64,000 nt of DNA from Pinirhizobacter soli. GTDB lineage: Bacteria > Pseudomonadota > Gammaproteobacteria > Xanthomonadales > Rhodanobacteraceae. How positions within the stretch are numbered: position 1 is the first letter of the stretch; the number at the start of each line of letters is the position of its first letter. The stretch spans positions 124,001 to 188,000 of the forward strand of contig NZ_JADZLQ010000003.1 of the NCBI RefSeq assembly GCF_015905305.1. The letters are read 5' to 3'. The notes below the pieces were generated by a model, which saw only the letters and a program-made list of their open reading frames with translations, made no database searches and was not told where the DNA came from. This document shows positions 26,631 to 35,787 of this stretch, one piece after another. The position numbers and the translations under genes were made by a program.

Positions 26631-27550
26631 TTGAATTCTCCAACGTCAGCAAACGATTCGGGCAGGGCGAGGCGGTGGATGGCGTGTCGCTGCAGATCGC
26701 CTCGGGCGAGTTGTTCGTGCTGGTCGGCCCCTCCGGTTCGGGCAAGTCCACCTTGCTGCGCATGATCAACCGCCTGGTCGAACCCGATGAAGGTTCGGTA
26801 CGCATCGACGGGAAAGATGTACGCGATACGCCGGCGACCGACCTTCGCCGCGGCATCGGCTATGCGATCCAGTCGGTCGGCCTGTTCCCGCATTGGTCGG
26901 TGGCGCGCAACATCGGCACCGTGCCCCGCCTTCTGGGCTGGAGTAACGACCGCATCGAAGCCCGCGTGCAGGAGCTGATGGCGATGCTGGAACTCGATGC
27001 CGGCATCGCCACGCGCCTGCCCGCGGAACTTTCTGGCGGCCAGCAACAACGCGTGGGCGTGGCCCGGGCGATGGCGGCCACGCCTGCCATCGTGCTGATG
27101 GATGAACCCTTCGGTGCGCTCGACCCGGTCACCCGCGAAAAACTGCAGCACGCCTTCCGCCGCATCCACGCCGATACCGGCACCACCGTGGTGTTCGTTA
27201 CCCATGACATGGACGAAGCGCTGCAGTTGGGTGATCGCATAGCCTTCATCGACGGCGGGCACGTTCGCCAGTGCGGTACGCCGCTGGAGTTGTTGTTGAG
27301 CCCGGCGGACGAGGTCGTGCGCGGTTTCGTCGGTGGCGCATCGGCAGGCTTGCGCCTGCTGTCGGTGCGCAAAGTGCGCGACGCCATGACGCCGGGAAGC
27401 GTGGCCGATGGAACGCCTTCGATCAACGCCGATGCGGACCTTCGCCAGGCGTTGTCGATGATGGTCGATTCACGCTTGCGTACGTTGCGTGTCGACGGCG
27501 CCGATGGCCAGGTGATCAGCCTGGATGGCCTGCTGGCGCCACCGCGATGA
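26627..27550 (+). CDS. yehX: Osmoprotectant ABC transporter ATP-binding protein (YehX)
   Basis: 307 residues. Walker A GPSGSGKST near residue 36, signature LSGGQQQRVGVARAMA near 133, Walker B AIVLMDEP near 155, and the switch histidine in VVFVTHDMDEA. A C-terminal CBS-like segment (VRDAMTPGSVADGTPS to the end) is typical of osmotically gated OpuA/OpuC ATPases and could sense ionic strength. The GTG at 26627 overlaps the permease stop; ATG 26609 is an alternative adding six residues. Stop overlaps the next ATG (ATGA). Confidence 0.92.
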   Translation: MIEFSNVSKRFGQGEAVDGVSLQIASGELFVLVGPSGSGKSTLLRMINRLVEPDEGSVRIDGKDVRDTPATDLRRGIGYAIQSVGLFPHWSVARNIGTVPRLLGWSNDRIEARVQELMAMLELDAGIATRLPAELSGGQQQRVGVARAMAATPAIVLMDEPFGALDPVTREKLQHAFRRIHADTGTTVVFVTHDMDEALQLGDRIAFIDGGHVRQCGTPLELLLSPADEVVRGFVGGASAGLRLLSVRKVRDAMTPGSVADGTPSINADADLRQALSMMVDSRLRTLRVDGADGQVISLDGLLAPPR

Positions 27551-28269
27551 ACTGGCGCATCGCCCTGCCGGCACTGGCCCTGGTGGCCCTGTTGCTCTGG
27601 CTGCCGCATTCGGCGCCCGCGTTCCACGCGATGTTCCCCGCGCTGGGAAAGCCGGTGTACTTGCGCACGGGGTTCGGGCAGCTGGTGGCCATCCATGCGG
27701 GCATCGTGCTGCTGGCGAGCGCCACCGCCGTACTGGTGGGACTGGCCGTGGCCGCGCTGGTCACGCGCCCCTTCGCCGGCAGCCTGCTGCCGACGGCCAA
27801 TGCCGTGGCCGTGGTGGGCCAGACCATCCCGCCGGTGGCGGTGCTGGTGCTGTCCGTGCCCTTGCTGGGCTTCGGCGCGCCGCCCACTTTGTTGGCGCTG
27901 ACGGTGTATGGGGTGCTTCCCGTGCTTGGCCAGGCCATCGCGGGCTTGCGCAGCGTGCCGCCGGATGCGATCGCCGCGGCGGATGGCATGGGCTACGGGC
28001 CGTGGCGGCGCCTGAAAGATGCCGAGCTGCCTCTGGCGGTGCCGGCGATCATGTCCGGCGTGCGGCTATCGGTGATCGTGGCCGTGGGCACGGCCACCAT
28101 CGGATCGACCGTGGGCGCCACCACCTTGGGCTCGCCCATCGTCGAGGGCCTGGTCGGCAACAACCCCGCTTACGTCGTGCAGGGCGCCCTGCTGGTGGCG
28201 GCGCTGGCGATGCTGTTCGACGGCCTGCTCGAATGGGTGGAGCGGCGCGTTACTTCGCGTGGTCGCTAA
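27547..28269 (+). CDS. yehW: Osmoprotectant ABC transporter permease (YehW)
   Basis: 240 residues with about six membrane spans; the EAA-like loop is at PPDAIAAADGMGYGPWRRLKDAELPLAVP (shown by its parts near residue 140-165). The length matches YehW (about 243). It completes the osmF-yehY-yehX-yehW order known from enterobacteria. The last 20 bp overlap the convergent hydrolase gene. Confidence 0.91.
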   Translation: MNWRIALPALALVALLLWLPHSAPAFHAMFPALGKPVYLRTGFGQLVAIHAGIVLLASATAVLVGLAVAALVTRPFAGSLLPTANAVAVVGQTIPPVAVLVLSVPLLGFGAPPTLLALTVYGVLPVLGQAIAGLRSVPPDAIAAADGMGYGPWRRLKDAELPLAVPAIMSGVRLSVIVAVGTATIGSTVGATTLGSPIVEGLVGNNPAYVVQGALLVAALAMLFDGLLEWVERRVTSRGR

Positions 28270-29134
28270 GCCAGTCGACCACGGTTGAGGTGAGCGCCAG
28301 GCGCTTGTCCGAATAGGGATGGTCGGTGTCGAAGTGGCGGGTCTGGACGTCAGTGTCCCCGGCCTTGCGCAGGGCATCGGCCAGCGCCTCCGCCGAGGGC
28401 TGCAGGCCGTCGTTGGAGGAGATCAGCAGGGCCGGGCGGTCCTTCAGCAGCGGCACCCACGACTGGAACTTCCAGGTCGCTGTATTGGCCTGGGCTTCGG
28501 CGATCAATCCATCCACGGTGCAGCCCACCAGCGGAATGATGTCTTCTTCCCATTCCTTGCGCTGCGCGCCCTGGACCTTGTCGGGGGTGACGCTACCCAT
28601 GTCGGCGCCGGAAATCATCACCAGGCCCTTGACGTCCTTGGCATGGCCCACCGCCCAACCTGCAGCGAAGCCGCCCATGCTGTGGCCGGCGACGAAGATC
28701 CGGTCACGGTCGATGCGGTAGTCCTTCGCATGCGCAGGATCGCGCACGAAGGCCACCGCGGCGTCGGCATCTTCCAGCACATGGGTGAGCGAGAACGTAC
28801 CTGGGCTACCCCACGACCCACGGTAATGCAGGGTCAGGACATTGAAACCCGCCCGGCGGACAGCCTGGGCCAGGTCGAGGTTCTGCTCGTTGCCGGGAAA
28901 ACCATGGAACAGCACCAGGGTGGGATGCGGCCCCGCACCCGAGGCGAGGTACAGCACCGCATTCATCTTCGAGCCGTGGCTGTCGATCTGGGCAACCTGC
29001 ATGCTGGCGGGGTTCGCCTTGTCGGCCGGCGGATCGGCGGTGACCACCCCGGGGTGCGGGTAGGGAGCGGCCGAGACGCTGAAAACCAGCGCTGACAGGA
29101 CAAGGCAGGCCAATATCGAGCGCATCGGGGACAT
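28250..29134 (-). CDS. Secreted alpha/beta hydrolase
   Basis: 294 residues. Signal peptide SILACLVLSALVFSVSAA. The alpha/beta-hydrolase core shows the oxyanion-hole stretch LVLFHGFPGNEQNLDLAQ near 75, the nucleophile elbow VAGHSMGGFAAG (Ser near 150), and a late aspartate/histidine pair in SSNDGLQPSAEAL and HFDTDHPYSDKRL. It is likely an esterase or peptidase in the periplasm; substrate unknown. Two near ATGs (29134, 29125) both give the signal peptide. It overlaps the convergent yehW by 20 bp and is divergent from the dgo operon. Confidence 0.85.
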   Translation of the reverse strand: MSPMRSILACLVLSALVFSVSAAPYPHPGVVTADPPADKANPASMQVAQIDSHGSKMNAVLYLASGAGPHPTLVLFHGFPGNEQNLDLAQAVRRAGFNVLTLHYRGSWGSPGTFSLTHVLEDADAAVAFVRDPAHAKDYRIDRDRIFVAGHSMGGFAAGWAVGHAKDVKGLVMISGADMGSVTPDKVQGAQRKEWEEDIIPLVGCTVDGLIAEAQANTATWKFQSWVPLLKDRPALLISSNDGLQPSAEALADALRKAGDTDVQTRHFDTDHPYSDKRLALTSTVVDWLSDHAK

Positions 29135-29214
29135 TCCAGGGCTGGAGGTGTCCAAGCGTGGGGCCTGCCGAATTTGGGCGCAAGGCGGACCGATGTATTC
29201 CGCCAACGATGTGC

Positions 29215-29237
29215 TATAAATGATTTGTATGACAAAT
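29215..29237 (+). promoter_or_regulatory. Promoter -10 and operator of the galactonate operon
   Basis: TATAAA at 29215-29220 fits a -10 hexamer; no good -35 is visible, suggesting an activator or weak promoter. Immediately downstream, ATTTGT and ACAAAT (29223-29228, 29232-29237) form a 6-bp inverted repeat around ATG. The core TTGTATGACAA resembles operators of GntR/FCD sugar-acid repressors. Its place over the transcription start suits repression by the first gene product. Confidence 0.65.
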
Positions 29238-29255
29238 GACCCTGAGGGGGTCCAC

Positions 29256-29966
29256 GTGGCACGAACGACGGGACCGCGAAACCTGCATGGCCAGGTGGTC
29301 CAGGAACTGGGACAGATGATCGTCGGGGGCAGCCTTGCTCCGGGCGAACCTTTGCCGCGCGAGGAAGCCCTGGCCACCCGCATGGCTGTCAGCCGCACGG
29401 TACTACGCGAAGCGCTGAAAGTGTTGGCTGCCAAGGGCTTGATCGAAACCCGCCAGAAGACCGGCATGCGCGTGCGCGAAACCCGCTTCTGGAACCAGCT
29501 CGACGCTGATGTCCTGGCCTGGCGGTGCGCGGCGATGCCCACCGACGACTTCGTCGACAAGCTGGTGGAGATGCGCGAGATCGTCGAGCCCGCCGCCGCG
29601 GCCGCCGCCGCGCGCCGTCGCGACGACGCCCAACTGGCCGAGGTCGCCGCCGCTTACCAGGCGATGGACGAGGCGATGGACCTGGACGCCTGGGCCGAAG
29701 CCGACGTCCGCTTTCACGAAGCGGTGCTGCGCGCCACCAACAATGAATTGCTCGGATCGCTGTTCTCGGTGATCCAGACCGCCCTTGCCACGTATTTCCT
29801 GATGTCCGCCCGCACCACCGCCAACTTCCGGTATTCCCTGCCCCAGCACCATGCCGTGTACGACGCCATCCGTCGGCGCCGGCCCAACGCCGCGGCCGAC
29901 GCGATGCGGGGCCTGATCAGCGCTTCGCGCGATACCTTGAAAACGCGCCGCGCGGAAAAGCCATGA
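29256..29966 (+). CDS. dgoR: GntR/FadR (FCD)-family regulator, DgoR-like
   Basis: 236 residues. N-terminal GntR winged helix (IVGGSLAPGEPLPREEALAT, MAVSRTVLREALKVLAAKGL). C-terminal FCD ligand domain with metal-binding residues in DVRFHEAVLRATNNELL and QHHAVYDAIRRR. First gene of the operon, so likely its autoregulated repressor, released by galactonate or a related acid. The GTG at 29256 follows GAGGGGG at ideal spacing; earlier ATGs at 29220 and 29229 lie inside the promoter/operator and were rejected. Stop overlaps dgoK (ATGA). Confidence 0.88.
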   Translation: MARTTGPRNLHGQVVQELGQMIVGGSLAPGEPLPREEALATRMAVSRTVLREALKVLAAKGLIETRQKTGMRVRETRFWNQLDADVLAWRCAAMPTDDFVDKLVEMREIVEPAAAAAAARRRDDAQLAEVAAAYQAMDEAMDLDAWAEADVRFHEAVLRATNNELLGSLFSVIQTALATYFLMSARTTANFRYSLPQHHAVYDAIRRRRPNAAADAMRGLISASRDTLKTRRAEKP

Positions 29967-30895
29967 ACCACCTGATCGCCCTGGATTGGGGCACTTCAAG
30001 CTTCCGTGCCTACCTGCTCGATGCCGCGGGCCTCATCGTGGAAACGCGCCACAAGCCGTGGGGCATCCGCCAGTTGCCCGAGGGCGGCTTCGGCGGTGCT
30101 TTTGCCGCGATGGTGGCCGGTTGGCCCGACTGCCCGGTGATCGCCGCCGGCATGGTGGGCAGCCGCAATGGCTGGCAGGAAGCGCCCTACCTTGATATTC
30201 CCGCAGGCGTCGCCGGGCTGGCGGCAGCCCTGGTGCCGGTTCCCGCTCCTGGCGGACGCCTGGTGTACCTGGTACCCGGCCTGCGCAACAGCCGCGGCCC
30301 CGACGTGATGCGCGGCGAAGAGACCCAGCTGGTCGGCGCCCTGGCACTGCGGCCGCCGCCCCAGGGCGAGGCGACCGTGGTGCTGCCCGGAACGCACAGC
30401 AAGTGGGTGCGGGTGAAGGATGGCGAGATCACCGATTTCGTTACCACGATGACGGGCGAACTGTTCGCCCTGCTGTCCCGCCATTCGATCCTGGCGGTGG
30501 AGATCAAGCCCGACGCACCCATGGACGTCGACGCCTTCAGCCGCGGCGTGCGCACCGCGCGCGCCAGTGGCGGCGCCGGCGGCGTGTCGCGGCTGTTCTC
30601 GACGCGGGCGTTGATGCTCGACGGCACGCTCGACGCGTCAAGCGTTCCGGATTACCTCTCGGGCCTGTTGATCGGCGAGGAAATCCGCTCGACCCTGGCC
30701 GACGGCCGCATGGACTGCACGTTGCCACTGCGCCTGGTGGGCGATGCCGCGCTCGGCGCGCGCTACCGCATGGCCGCCAGCGACTTCGCCCTTACCGTTT
30801 CACCCGCCGTTGAAGACACCGCCGCCCACGGGCTGTGGCTGATCGCCCGGCATGCCCATCTGCACGAACGAACCATCCACGGAGTTACCCCATGA
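29963..30895 (+). CDS. dgoK: 2-dehydro-3-deoxygalactonokinase
   Basis: 310 residues, normal for DgoK. It phosphorylates 2-dehydro-3-deoxy-D-galactonate with ATP in the cytoplasm. The N-terminus (LIALDWGTSSFRAYLLDAAG) is the phosphate-1 motif of the ASKHA-like fold. Other family stretches include GMVGSRNGWQEAPYLDIPAG, LPGTHSKWVRVKDGEI and FVTTMTGELFALLSRHS. It overlaps both neighbours by 4 nt (ATGA), showing a polycistronic unit with dgoA and dgoD. Confidence 0.94.
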   Translation: MNHLIALDWGTSSFRAYLLDAAGLIVETRHKPWGIRQLPEGGFGGAFAAMVAGWPDCPVIAAGMVGSRNGWQEAPYLDIPAGVAGLAAALVPVPAPGGRLVYLVPGLRNSRGPDVMRGEETQLVGALALRPPPQGEATVVLPGTHSKWVRVKDGEITDFVTTMTGELFALLSRHSILAVEIKPDAPMDVDAFSRGVRTARASGGAGGVSRLFSTRALMLDGTLDASSVPDYLSGLLIGEEIRSTLADGRMDCTLPLRLVGDAALGARYRMAASDFALTVSPAVEDTAAHGLWLIARHAHLHERTIHGVTP

Positions 30896-31530
30896 TCGGC
30901 GCCTGGCTCGATCCTCTTCCGCTCGTCGCCATCCTGCGTGGCATCACCCCCGCCGAGGCTGCCGACGTCGGCGATGTCCTGGTCGAAGCCGGCTTCCGCA
31001 TCCTTGAGGTGCCGCTCAATTCCCCAGACCCTTTGCGCAGCATCGGCATCATGCGCGAGCGCTTCGGCGACCGTGCACTGGTAGGTGCCGGCACCGTGCT
31101 GTCGCCCGCGCGCGTCGATGAGGTCGCCGCCGCCGGCGGCAAGATCATCGTGATGCCGCACGCGGACGTGGCCGTGATCCGCGCAGCCAAGGCCGCCGGG
31201 CTTTACTGCCTGCCAGGCGTGTCCACCACCACCGAAGCCTTCGCCGCGCTCGACGCCGGCGCCGATGCGCTGAAGATCTTCCCCGCCGAACTGATCGGCC
31301 CGCATGTGCTCAAGGCATGGCGAGCCGTGCTGCCGAAGGACCTGGCGTTGCTGCCCGTGGGCGGCATCGAGCCCGGCAACATGGCGCCGTTCGTCAAAGC
31401 CGGCGCGAGCGGCTTCGGCATCGGCGGGGCGCTATACGCGCCCGGCCGCGCGCTCAGCGACACCTCCAACCGCGCGCATGCCTTTGCACAGGCCTGGGCC
31501 GCACTGGTCGCCACGGAGGCGAGCGCATGA
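30892..31530 (+). CDS. dgoA: 2-dehydro-3-deoxy-6-phosphogalactonate aldolase
   Basis: 212 residues, a KDPG/KDPGal aldolase TIM barrel. The start ([15 protein letters not shown]) and catalytic elements are visible: glutamate in [11 protein letters not shown] near 38, [15 protein letters not shown], and the Schiff-base lysine in [15 protein letters not shown] near 127. It splits KDPGal into pyruvate and glyceraldehyde 3-phosphate. The sequence alone does not separate KDPGal from KDPG aldolases; placement between dgoK and dgoD does. A single-function gene here, unlike older E. coli annotations that fused DgoA and DgoD. Confidence 0.94.
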   Translation: MIGAWLDPLPLVAILRGITPAEAADVGDVLVEAGFRILEVPLNSPDPLRSIGIMRERFGDRALVGAGTVLSPARVDEVAAAGGKIIVMPHADVAVIRAAKAAGLYCLPGVSTTTEAFAALDAGADALKIFPAELIGPHVLKAWRAVLPKDLALLPVGGIEPGNMAPFVKAGASGFGIGGALYAPGRALSDTSNRAHAFAQAWAALVATEASA

Positions 31531-32675
31531 AGATCACCGCCATCACCACCTTCATCGTGCCGCCGCGCTGGTGCTTCGTGCGCGTGGACACCGATGCCGG
31601 CATCAGCGGCTGGGGCGAGCCGATCGTCGAGGGCCGCGCGCACACCGTGGCCGCCGCGGTGGACGAACTCGCCGACTACCTGATCGGCAAGGATCCCCGC
31701 CGCATCCAGGACCACTGGAGCGTGCTGTACCGCGCCGGCTTCTACCGTGGCGGCCCGGTGCTGATGAGCGCGCTGGCCGGCATCGACCACGCCCTGTGGG
31801 ATATCCATGGCAAGGCGTTGGGCGTGCCCGTGCACGTGCTGCTGGGCGGCCCGGTGCGCGATAAAATCCGCGTGTATTCGTGGATCGGCGGCGATCGTCC
31901 GGCCGACACCGCCGATGCTGCCCGCGCCGCCGTCGCCCGCGGCTTCAGCGCGGTGAAGATGAACGGCACCGAGGAACTGCAGTACGTCGACTCCCACGCC
32001 AAGGTCGACCGCATGCTGGCCAACGTCCAGGCCGTACGCGAAGCCGTCGGCCCGGACATCGGCCTGGGCGTGGATTTCCACGGCCGCGTGCACAAGCCGA
32101 TGGCCAAGGTGCTGATGCGCGAACTTGCGCCATACAACCTGATGTTCATCGAAGAGCCCGTGCTCTCCGAACACCTGGAGAGCATCCCGGAACTGGCGGC
32201 CATTTCGCCCGCGCCGATCGCCCTGGGCGAGCGCCTGTATTCCCGTTTCGATTTCAAGCGCGTGTTGCAGATCGGCGGCGTGGACATCATCCAGCCCGAC
32301 CCGGCGCACGCCGGCGGCATCACCGAAACGGTGAAGATCGCCGCCATGGCCGAGGCCTACGACGTGGCCGTGGCCCTGCATTGCCCGCTGGGGCCGATCG
32401 CGCTGGCAGCGAATTTGCAGATCGATGCCGTCAGCCACAACGCTTTCATCCAGGAACAGAGCCTGGGCATCCACTACAACGCGGCGAACGACCTGCTCGA
32501 CTACGTCGTCGACCGCAGCGTGTTCGCCTATGAAGACGGTTTTGTCACCATTCCCAATGGCCCGGGCCTCGGCATCGAAGTAAACCAGGCCTACGTGGAC
32601 GAACGCGCCGCCGTGGGCCACCGCTGGCGAAACCCGGTGTGGCGCCATGAAGACGGCAGCGTGGCGGAGTGGTAA
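31527..32675 (+). CDS. dgoD: D-galactonate dehydratase
   Basis: 382 residues, the same size as E. coli DgoD; enolase superfamily, mandelate-racemase group. N-terminal capping domain starts [15 protein letters not shown]. Mg ligands and catalytic residues appear as [15 protein letters not shown] (Asp and His near 183-185), [11 protein letters not shown] (Glu near 210), and [13 protein letters not shown] (Glu near 236). [18 protein letters not shown] holds the later histidine. It removes water from D-galactonate to give KDGal. The stop TAA shares its last A with the ATG of the next gene. Confidence 0.95.
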   Translation: MKITAITTFIVPPRWCFVRVDTDAGISGWGEPIVEGRAHTVAAAVDELADYLIGKDPRRIQDHWSVLYRAGFYRGGPVLMSALAGIDHALWDIHGKALGVPVHVLLGGPVRDKIRVYSWIGGDRPADTADAARAAVARGFSAVKMNGTEELQYVDSHAKVDRMLANVQAVREAVGPDIGLGVDFHGRVHKPMAKVLMRELAPYNLMFIEEPVLSEHLESIPELAAISPAPIALGERLYSRFDFKRVLQIGGVDIIQPDPAHAGGITETVKIAAMAEAYDVAVALHCPLGPIALAANLQIDAVSHNAFIQEQSLGIHYNAANDLLDYVVDRSVFAYEDGFVTIPNGPGLGIEVNQAYVDERAAVGHRWRNPVWRHEDGSVAEW

Positions 32676-33439
32676 TGAATCAGTACGCAAGCTATCCCAG
32701 CCTGCGCGACCGCGCGGTGCTGATCACCGGCGGCGCCAGTGGCATCGGCGCATCGTTCGTGACGCAGTTCGCCCGGCAGGGCGCGCGCGTGGCCTTTGTC
32801 GATCTTGACGACGGTGCCGCGGCTGCCTTGATCGAAAGCCTCGGCGATGTTCCCTTCAAGCCCGTCTACGCGCATACGGACCTCACCAACCTCGACGCCG
32901 TCGCCGCATCGATCCAGGCCCTGCGCGCGCAAACCGGCCCGTTCGGCGTGGTGATCAACAGTGCCGCCAACGACGCGCGGCATTCGCTCGACCAAGTGGA
33001 TGAGGCCTTCTTCAACAAGAGCCTCGCGGTGAACCTGCGCCACCAGGTGTTCGTGACCCAGGCCGTGATCCCGGACATGCAGCAGCTGGGCCACGGCTCG
33101 GTCATCTGCATGGGGTCCACCGGCTGGATCCAGAAGAACGCCGGCTACCCGCTATACGCGATGGCCAAGGCCGCGGTACGCGGCTTCGTCAACGGCATGG
33201 CGCGCGAGCTCGGTGCACAGAACATCCGCATCAACTGCCTGGTGCCAGGTTGGGTGATTACGCCCAAGCAGCGCGAGCTTTGGCTCGACGAGGAAGGCGA
33301 GGCATCTATCCGCCGCATGCAGTGCATGCCCGGCCATATCGAGCCCGACGATCTGGCCCGCGCGGCGCTGTTCCTGGCCGCCGACGACAGCCGCATGTGC
33401 ACCGGGCAGGACTACATCGTGGATGGTGGCTGGGTATGA
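32675..33439 (+). CDS. Short-chain dehydrogenase, sugar 1-dehydrogenase (XylB/galactose dehydrogenase-like)
   Basis: 254 residues. Cofactor loop TGGASGIGA near residue 20; acidic residue after the second strand (VAFVDLDDG) favours NAD. Catalytic residues: Ser in ICMGSTGW, Tyr and Lys in YAMAKAAVRGF. The overall sequence (for example NLRHQVFVTQAVIPDM, DSRMCTGQDYIVDGGW) resembles Caulobacter xylose dehydrogenase XylB. In this operon the expected job is oxidation of D-galactose (or another aldose) to its lactone. TAATG overlap with dgoD and ATGA overlap with the lactonase bind the three genes together. Confidence 0.88.
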   Translation: MNQYASYPSLRDRAVLITGGASGIGASFVTQFARQGARVAFVDLDDGAAAALIESLGDVPFKPVYAHTDLTNLDAVAASIQALRAQTGPFGVVINSAANDARHSLDQVDEAFFNKSLAVNLRHQVFVTQAVIPDMQQLGHGSVICMGSTGWIQKNAGYPLYAMAKAAVRGFVNGMARELGAQNIRINCLVPGWVITPKQRELWLDEEGEASIRRMQCMPGHIEPDDLARAALFLAADDSRMCTGQDYIVDGGWV

Positions 33440-34350
33440 CCGATTCGCGTATCGCCCTTGCCGCGGGAAACATCCTGGGCGAAGGCGTGCAATGGGATGA
33501 CCGCGGGCAGGCCGTGTGGTGGACGGATATCGTCGGGCGCACGCTGTGGCGCCTGCACCCGGCCAGCGGCGAAGTTGCCCATTGGGACATGCCCGAGCGG
33601 CTGGCGTCGTTTGCACTTTGCGACGATGCAAACGTTCTTTTGCTGGCGCTGGCATCAAAGCTGGCCTTCTGGCGCATCGACAGTGGCGAACTGCTGGTGC
33701 TGATGGACGTGGAACCAGGCAAGTCCACGCGCGCGAACGACGGCGCCTGCGACCGCCAGGGCCGTTTCGTCTTCGGCACGCTGCACGAACCTGCCAGCGG
33801 CCCGAAGCAAGCCGTGGGCGGCTTTTACCGGCTCGATCGCCACCTGCAACTGGAACACCTGCCGCTGCCTGGCGTTGCGATCAGCAACTCGATTGCCTTC
33901 AGCCCGTCCGGCGACGTGATGTACTTCTGCGACTCGCTGGACAAACGCATCATGTGCGTGGACTACGGCGACACCCTGGGCGAGCCGCGTGTATTCGTCG
34001 ACGTTCGCGCCGAACCGGGCGAACCGGATGGCTCCACCGTCGATGCCGACGGCGGCCTGTGGAATGCGCGCTGGGGCGCCGGCCAGGTTGTCCGCTATAC
34101 CCCCGACGGAACGCTCGCCGGCGTGTTCGAGGTGCCGGCACTTCAGCCCACGCGACCCGCTTTCGGCGGACCGATGCTCGATCGCCTGTACGTCACCAGC
34201 GCCAGCGACGGTTTGTCCGCTGCGGCACGCGGCGAAGGCGATGGTGCACTGCACACATTCGAACCCGGCTTCACCGGTTTGACCGAACCCCGCTTCGCGG
34301 GCGCCCCACCCAGCGGCCGGGCATGGCAAGATGCCCGCGCCATCCGTTGA
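33436..34350 (+). CDS. SMP-30/gluconolactonase-family sugar lactonase
   Basis: 304 residues, six-bladed propeller. Metal-site residues: first glutamate in NILGEGVQWDDRGQAVWW near residue 16, asparagine and aspartate in STRANDGACDRQGRF, a second asparagine in VAISNSIAFSPSG, and aspartate in GEPDGSTVDADGGLW. It would open the aldonolactone made by the preceding dehydrogenase, giving galactonate for DgoD. Overlaps the dehydrogenase stop (ATGA), and precedes the porter gene by 34 bp. Confidence 0.91.
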   Translation: MTDSRIALAAGNILGEGVQWDDRGQAVWWTDIVGRTLWRLHPASGEVAHWDMPERLASFALCDDANVLLLALASKLAFWRIDSGELLVLMDVEPGKSTRANDGACDRQGRFVFGTLHEPASGPKQAVGGFYRLDRHLQLEHLPLPGVAISNSIAFSPSGDVMYFCDSLDKRIMCVDYGDTLGEPRVFVDVRAEPGEPDGSTVDADGGLWNARWGAGQVVRYTPDGTLAGVFEVPALQPTRPAFGGPMLDRLYVTSASDGLSAAARGEGDGALHTFEPGFTGLTEPRFAGAPPSGRAWQDARAIR

Positions 34351-34384
34351 TCGAAGACTTCCAACGCACCCTCGGGAACACCCT

Positions 34385-35782
34385 ATGAATAGCGTTGCAT
34401 CCACTGCCGCGGCCACGCAGTCACATGCCAAGGCCACTGCCATCTTCACCTGCATCCTGGCCGCGCTCGCCGGCTTGATGTTCGGCCTGGATATCGGCGT
34501 GATCTCCGGCGCCACCGATTTCATCAAGGCCGACTTCGCCATCACCGACCGCACCGTCGAATGGATCGTCAGTTCCATGATGGGCGGCGCCGCGGTGGGC
34601 GCCCTGGGCGCCGGCTGGATGTCCTCGGCCCTGGGCCGCAAGCGCTCGCTGATCCTCGGCGCCGTGCTCTTCGTCATAGGTTCGGTGCTCTGTGGCGTGG
34701 CCACCAATCCCGAAACCCTGATCGTGGCGCGCGTGATCCTGGGCCTTGCCATCGGCATCGCCTCGTTCACCGCGCCGCTTTACCTGGCGGAAGTGGCGCC
34801 GGAGAAAATCCGCGGCGCGATGATCTCGCTCTACCAGCTGATGATCACCATCGGCATCCTGGTGGCCTTCCTGTCCGACCTCGCCTTCAGTTACACCGGC
34901 AGCTGGCGCTGGATGCTCGGCATCATCGCCGTCCCGGGCGCGTTGTTCCTGCTGGGCGTGCTGTGGCTGCCCGACAGCCCGCGCTGGCTGATGATGAAAG
35001 GCCGCAAGCAGGACGCCGACAACGTGCTGATGAAGCTGCGCGGCGATCGCAAGCTGGTCGATCACGAAATGGCCGATATCGCCGAGTCGCTGCAGACCCC
35101 GCAGCGTGGCTGGCACCTGTTCCAGGAAAACAGCAACTTCCGTCGTTCGGTCGGCCTGGGCGTGCTGCTGCAGGTGATGCAACAGCTGACCGGCATGAAC
35201 GTGATGATGTATTACGCACCGCGCATCTTCGGCACCCTGGGCTACGATCACGAGTCCCAGCTTTGGTTTACCGCCATCGTCGGCCTGACCAACGTGCTGG
35301 CTACCTTCATCGCCATTGGCCTGGTCGACCGCATCGGCCGCAAGCCCATCCTCTACACCGGCTTCGTGGTGATGGCCGTGTCGCTGGCCGTCGTCGGCAC
35401 GATGATCCACATCGGCACCACCACCCGCGCCGAGCAGTACTTCACCGTCGGCACCTTGCTGGTCTTCATCATCGGTTTCGCCATGTCGGCCGGCCCGCTG
35501 ATCTGGACGCTGTGCTCGGAAGTCCAGCCATTGAAGGGACGCGACTTCGGCATCGGTGTTTCGACCTTCACCAACTGGGCCATGAACTGGGTGGTGGGCA
35601 ACACCTTCCTTACCCTCGTCAACGGCATCGGCCCGGGCCAGACGTTCTGGCTGTATGCGGCCTTCAATGCGGTGTTCATCGTGCTCACCTTCCTGCTGGT
35701 GCCCGAGACCAAGGGCGTGACGCTTGAAGATATCGAACGCAAGCTGATGCACGGCAAGAAGCTCCGGGATATCGGCGCCTGA
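34385..35782 (+). CDS. MFS sugar porter (GalP/XylE-like)
   Basis: 465 residues, twelve membrane spans. Sugar-porter signatures are clear: GLMFGLDIGVISGA in helix 1, GRKRSLILGA after helix 2, PLYLAEVAPEKIRG after helix 4, QQLTGMNVMMYYAPRIF in helix 7, DRIGRKPIL after helix 8, and VPETKGVTLEDIE at the C-terminus. It is a proton-sugar symporter of the inner membrane; galactose is likely from context, but xylose, arabinose or glucose cannot be excluded. The presence of a free-sugar porter rather than a DgoT-type galactonate carrier fits a pathway starting from the sugar. Confidence 0.92.
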   Translation: MNSVASTAAATQSHAKATAIFTCILAALAGLMFGLDIGVISGATDFIKADFAITDRTVEWIVSSMMGGAAVGALGAGWMSSALGRKRSLILGAVLFVIGSVLCGVATNPETLIVARVILGLAIGIASFTAPLYLAEVAPEKIRGAMISLYQLMITIGILVAFLSDLAFSYTGSWRWMLGIIAVPGALFLLGVLWLPDSPRWLMMKGRKQDADNVLMKLRGDRKLVDHEMADIAESLQTPQRGWHLFQENSNFRRSVGLGVLLQVMQQLTGMNVMMYYAPRIFGTLGYDHESQLWFTAIVGLTNVLATFIAIGLVDRIGRKPILYTGFVVMAVSLAVVGTMIHIGTTTRAEQYFTVGTLLVFIIGFAMSAGPLIWTLCSEVQPLKGRDFGIGVSTFTNWAMNWVVGNTFLTLVNGIGPGQTFWLYAAFNAVFIVLTFLLVPETKGVTLEDIERKLMHGKKLRDIGA

Positions 35783-35787
35783 TCGCC

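Noticed and set aside
31203-32690. 495-codon open frame antisense to dgoA and dgoD
   Set aside because: Shadow of third-position G/C in real genes; no ribosome site or recognisable protein.
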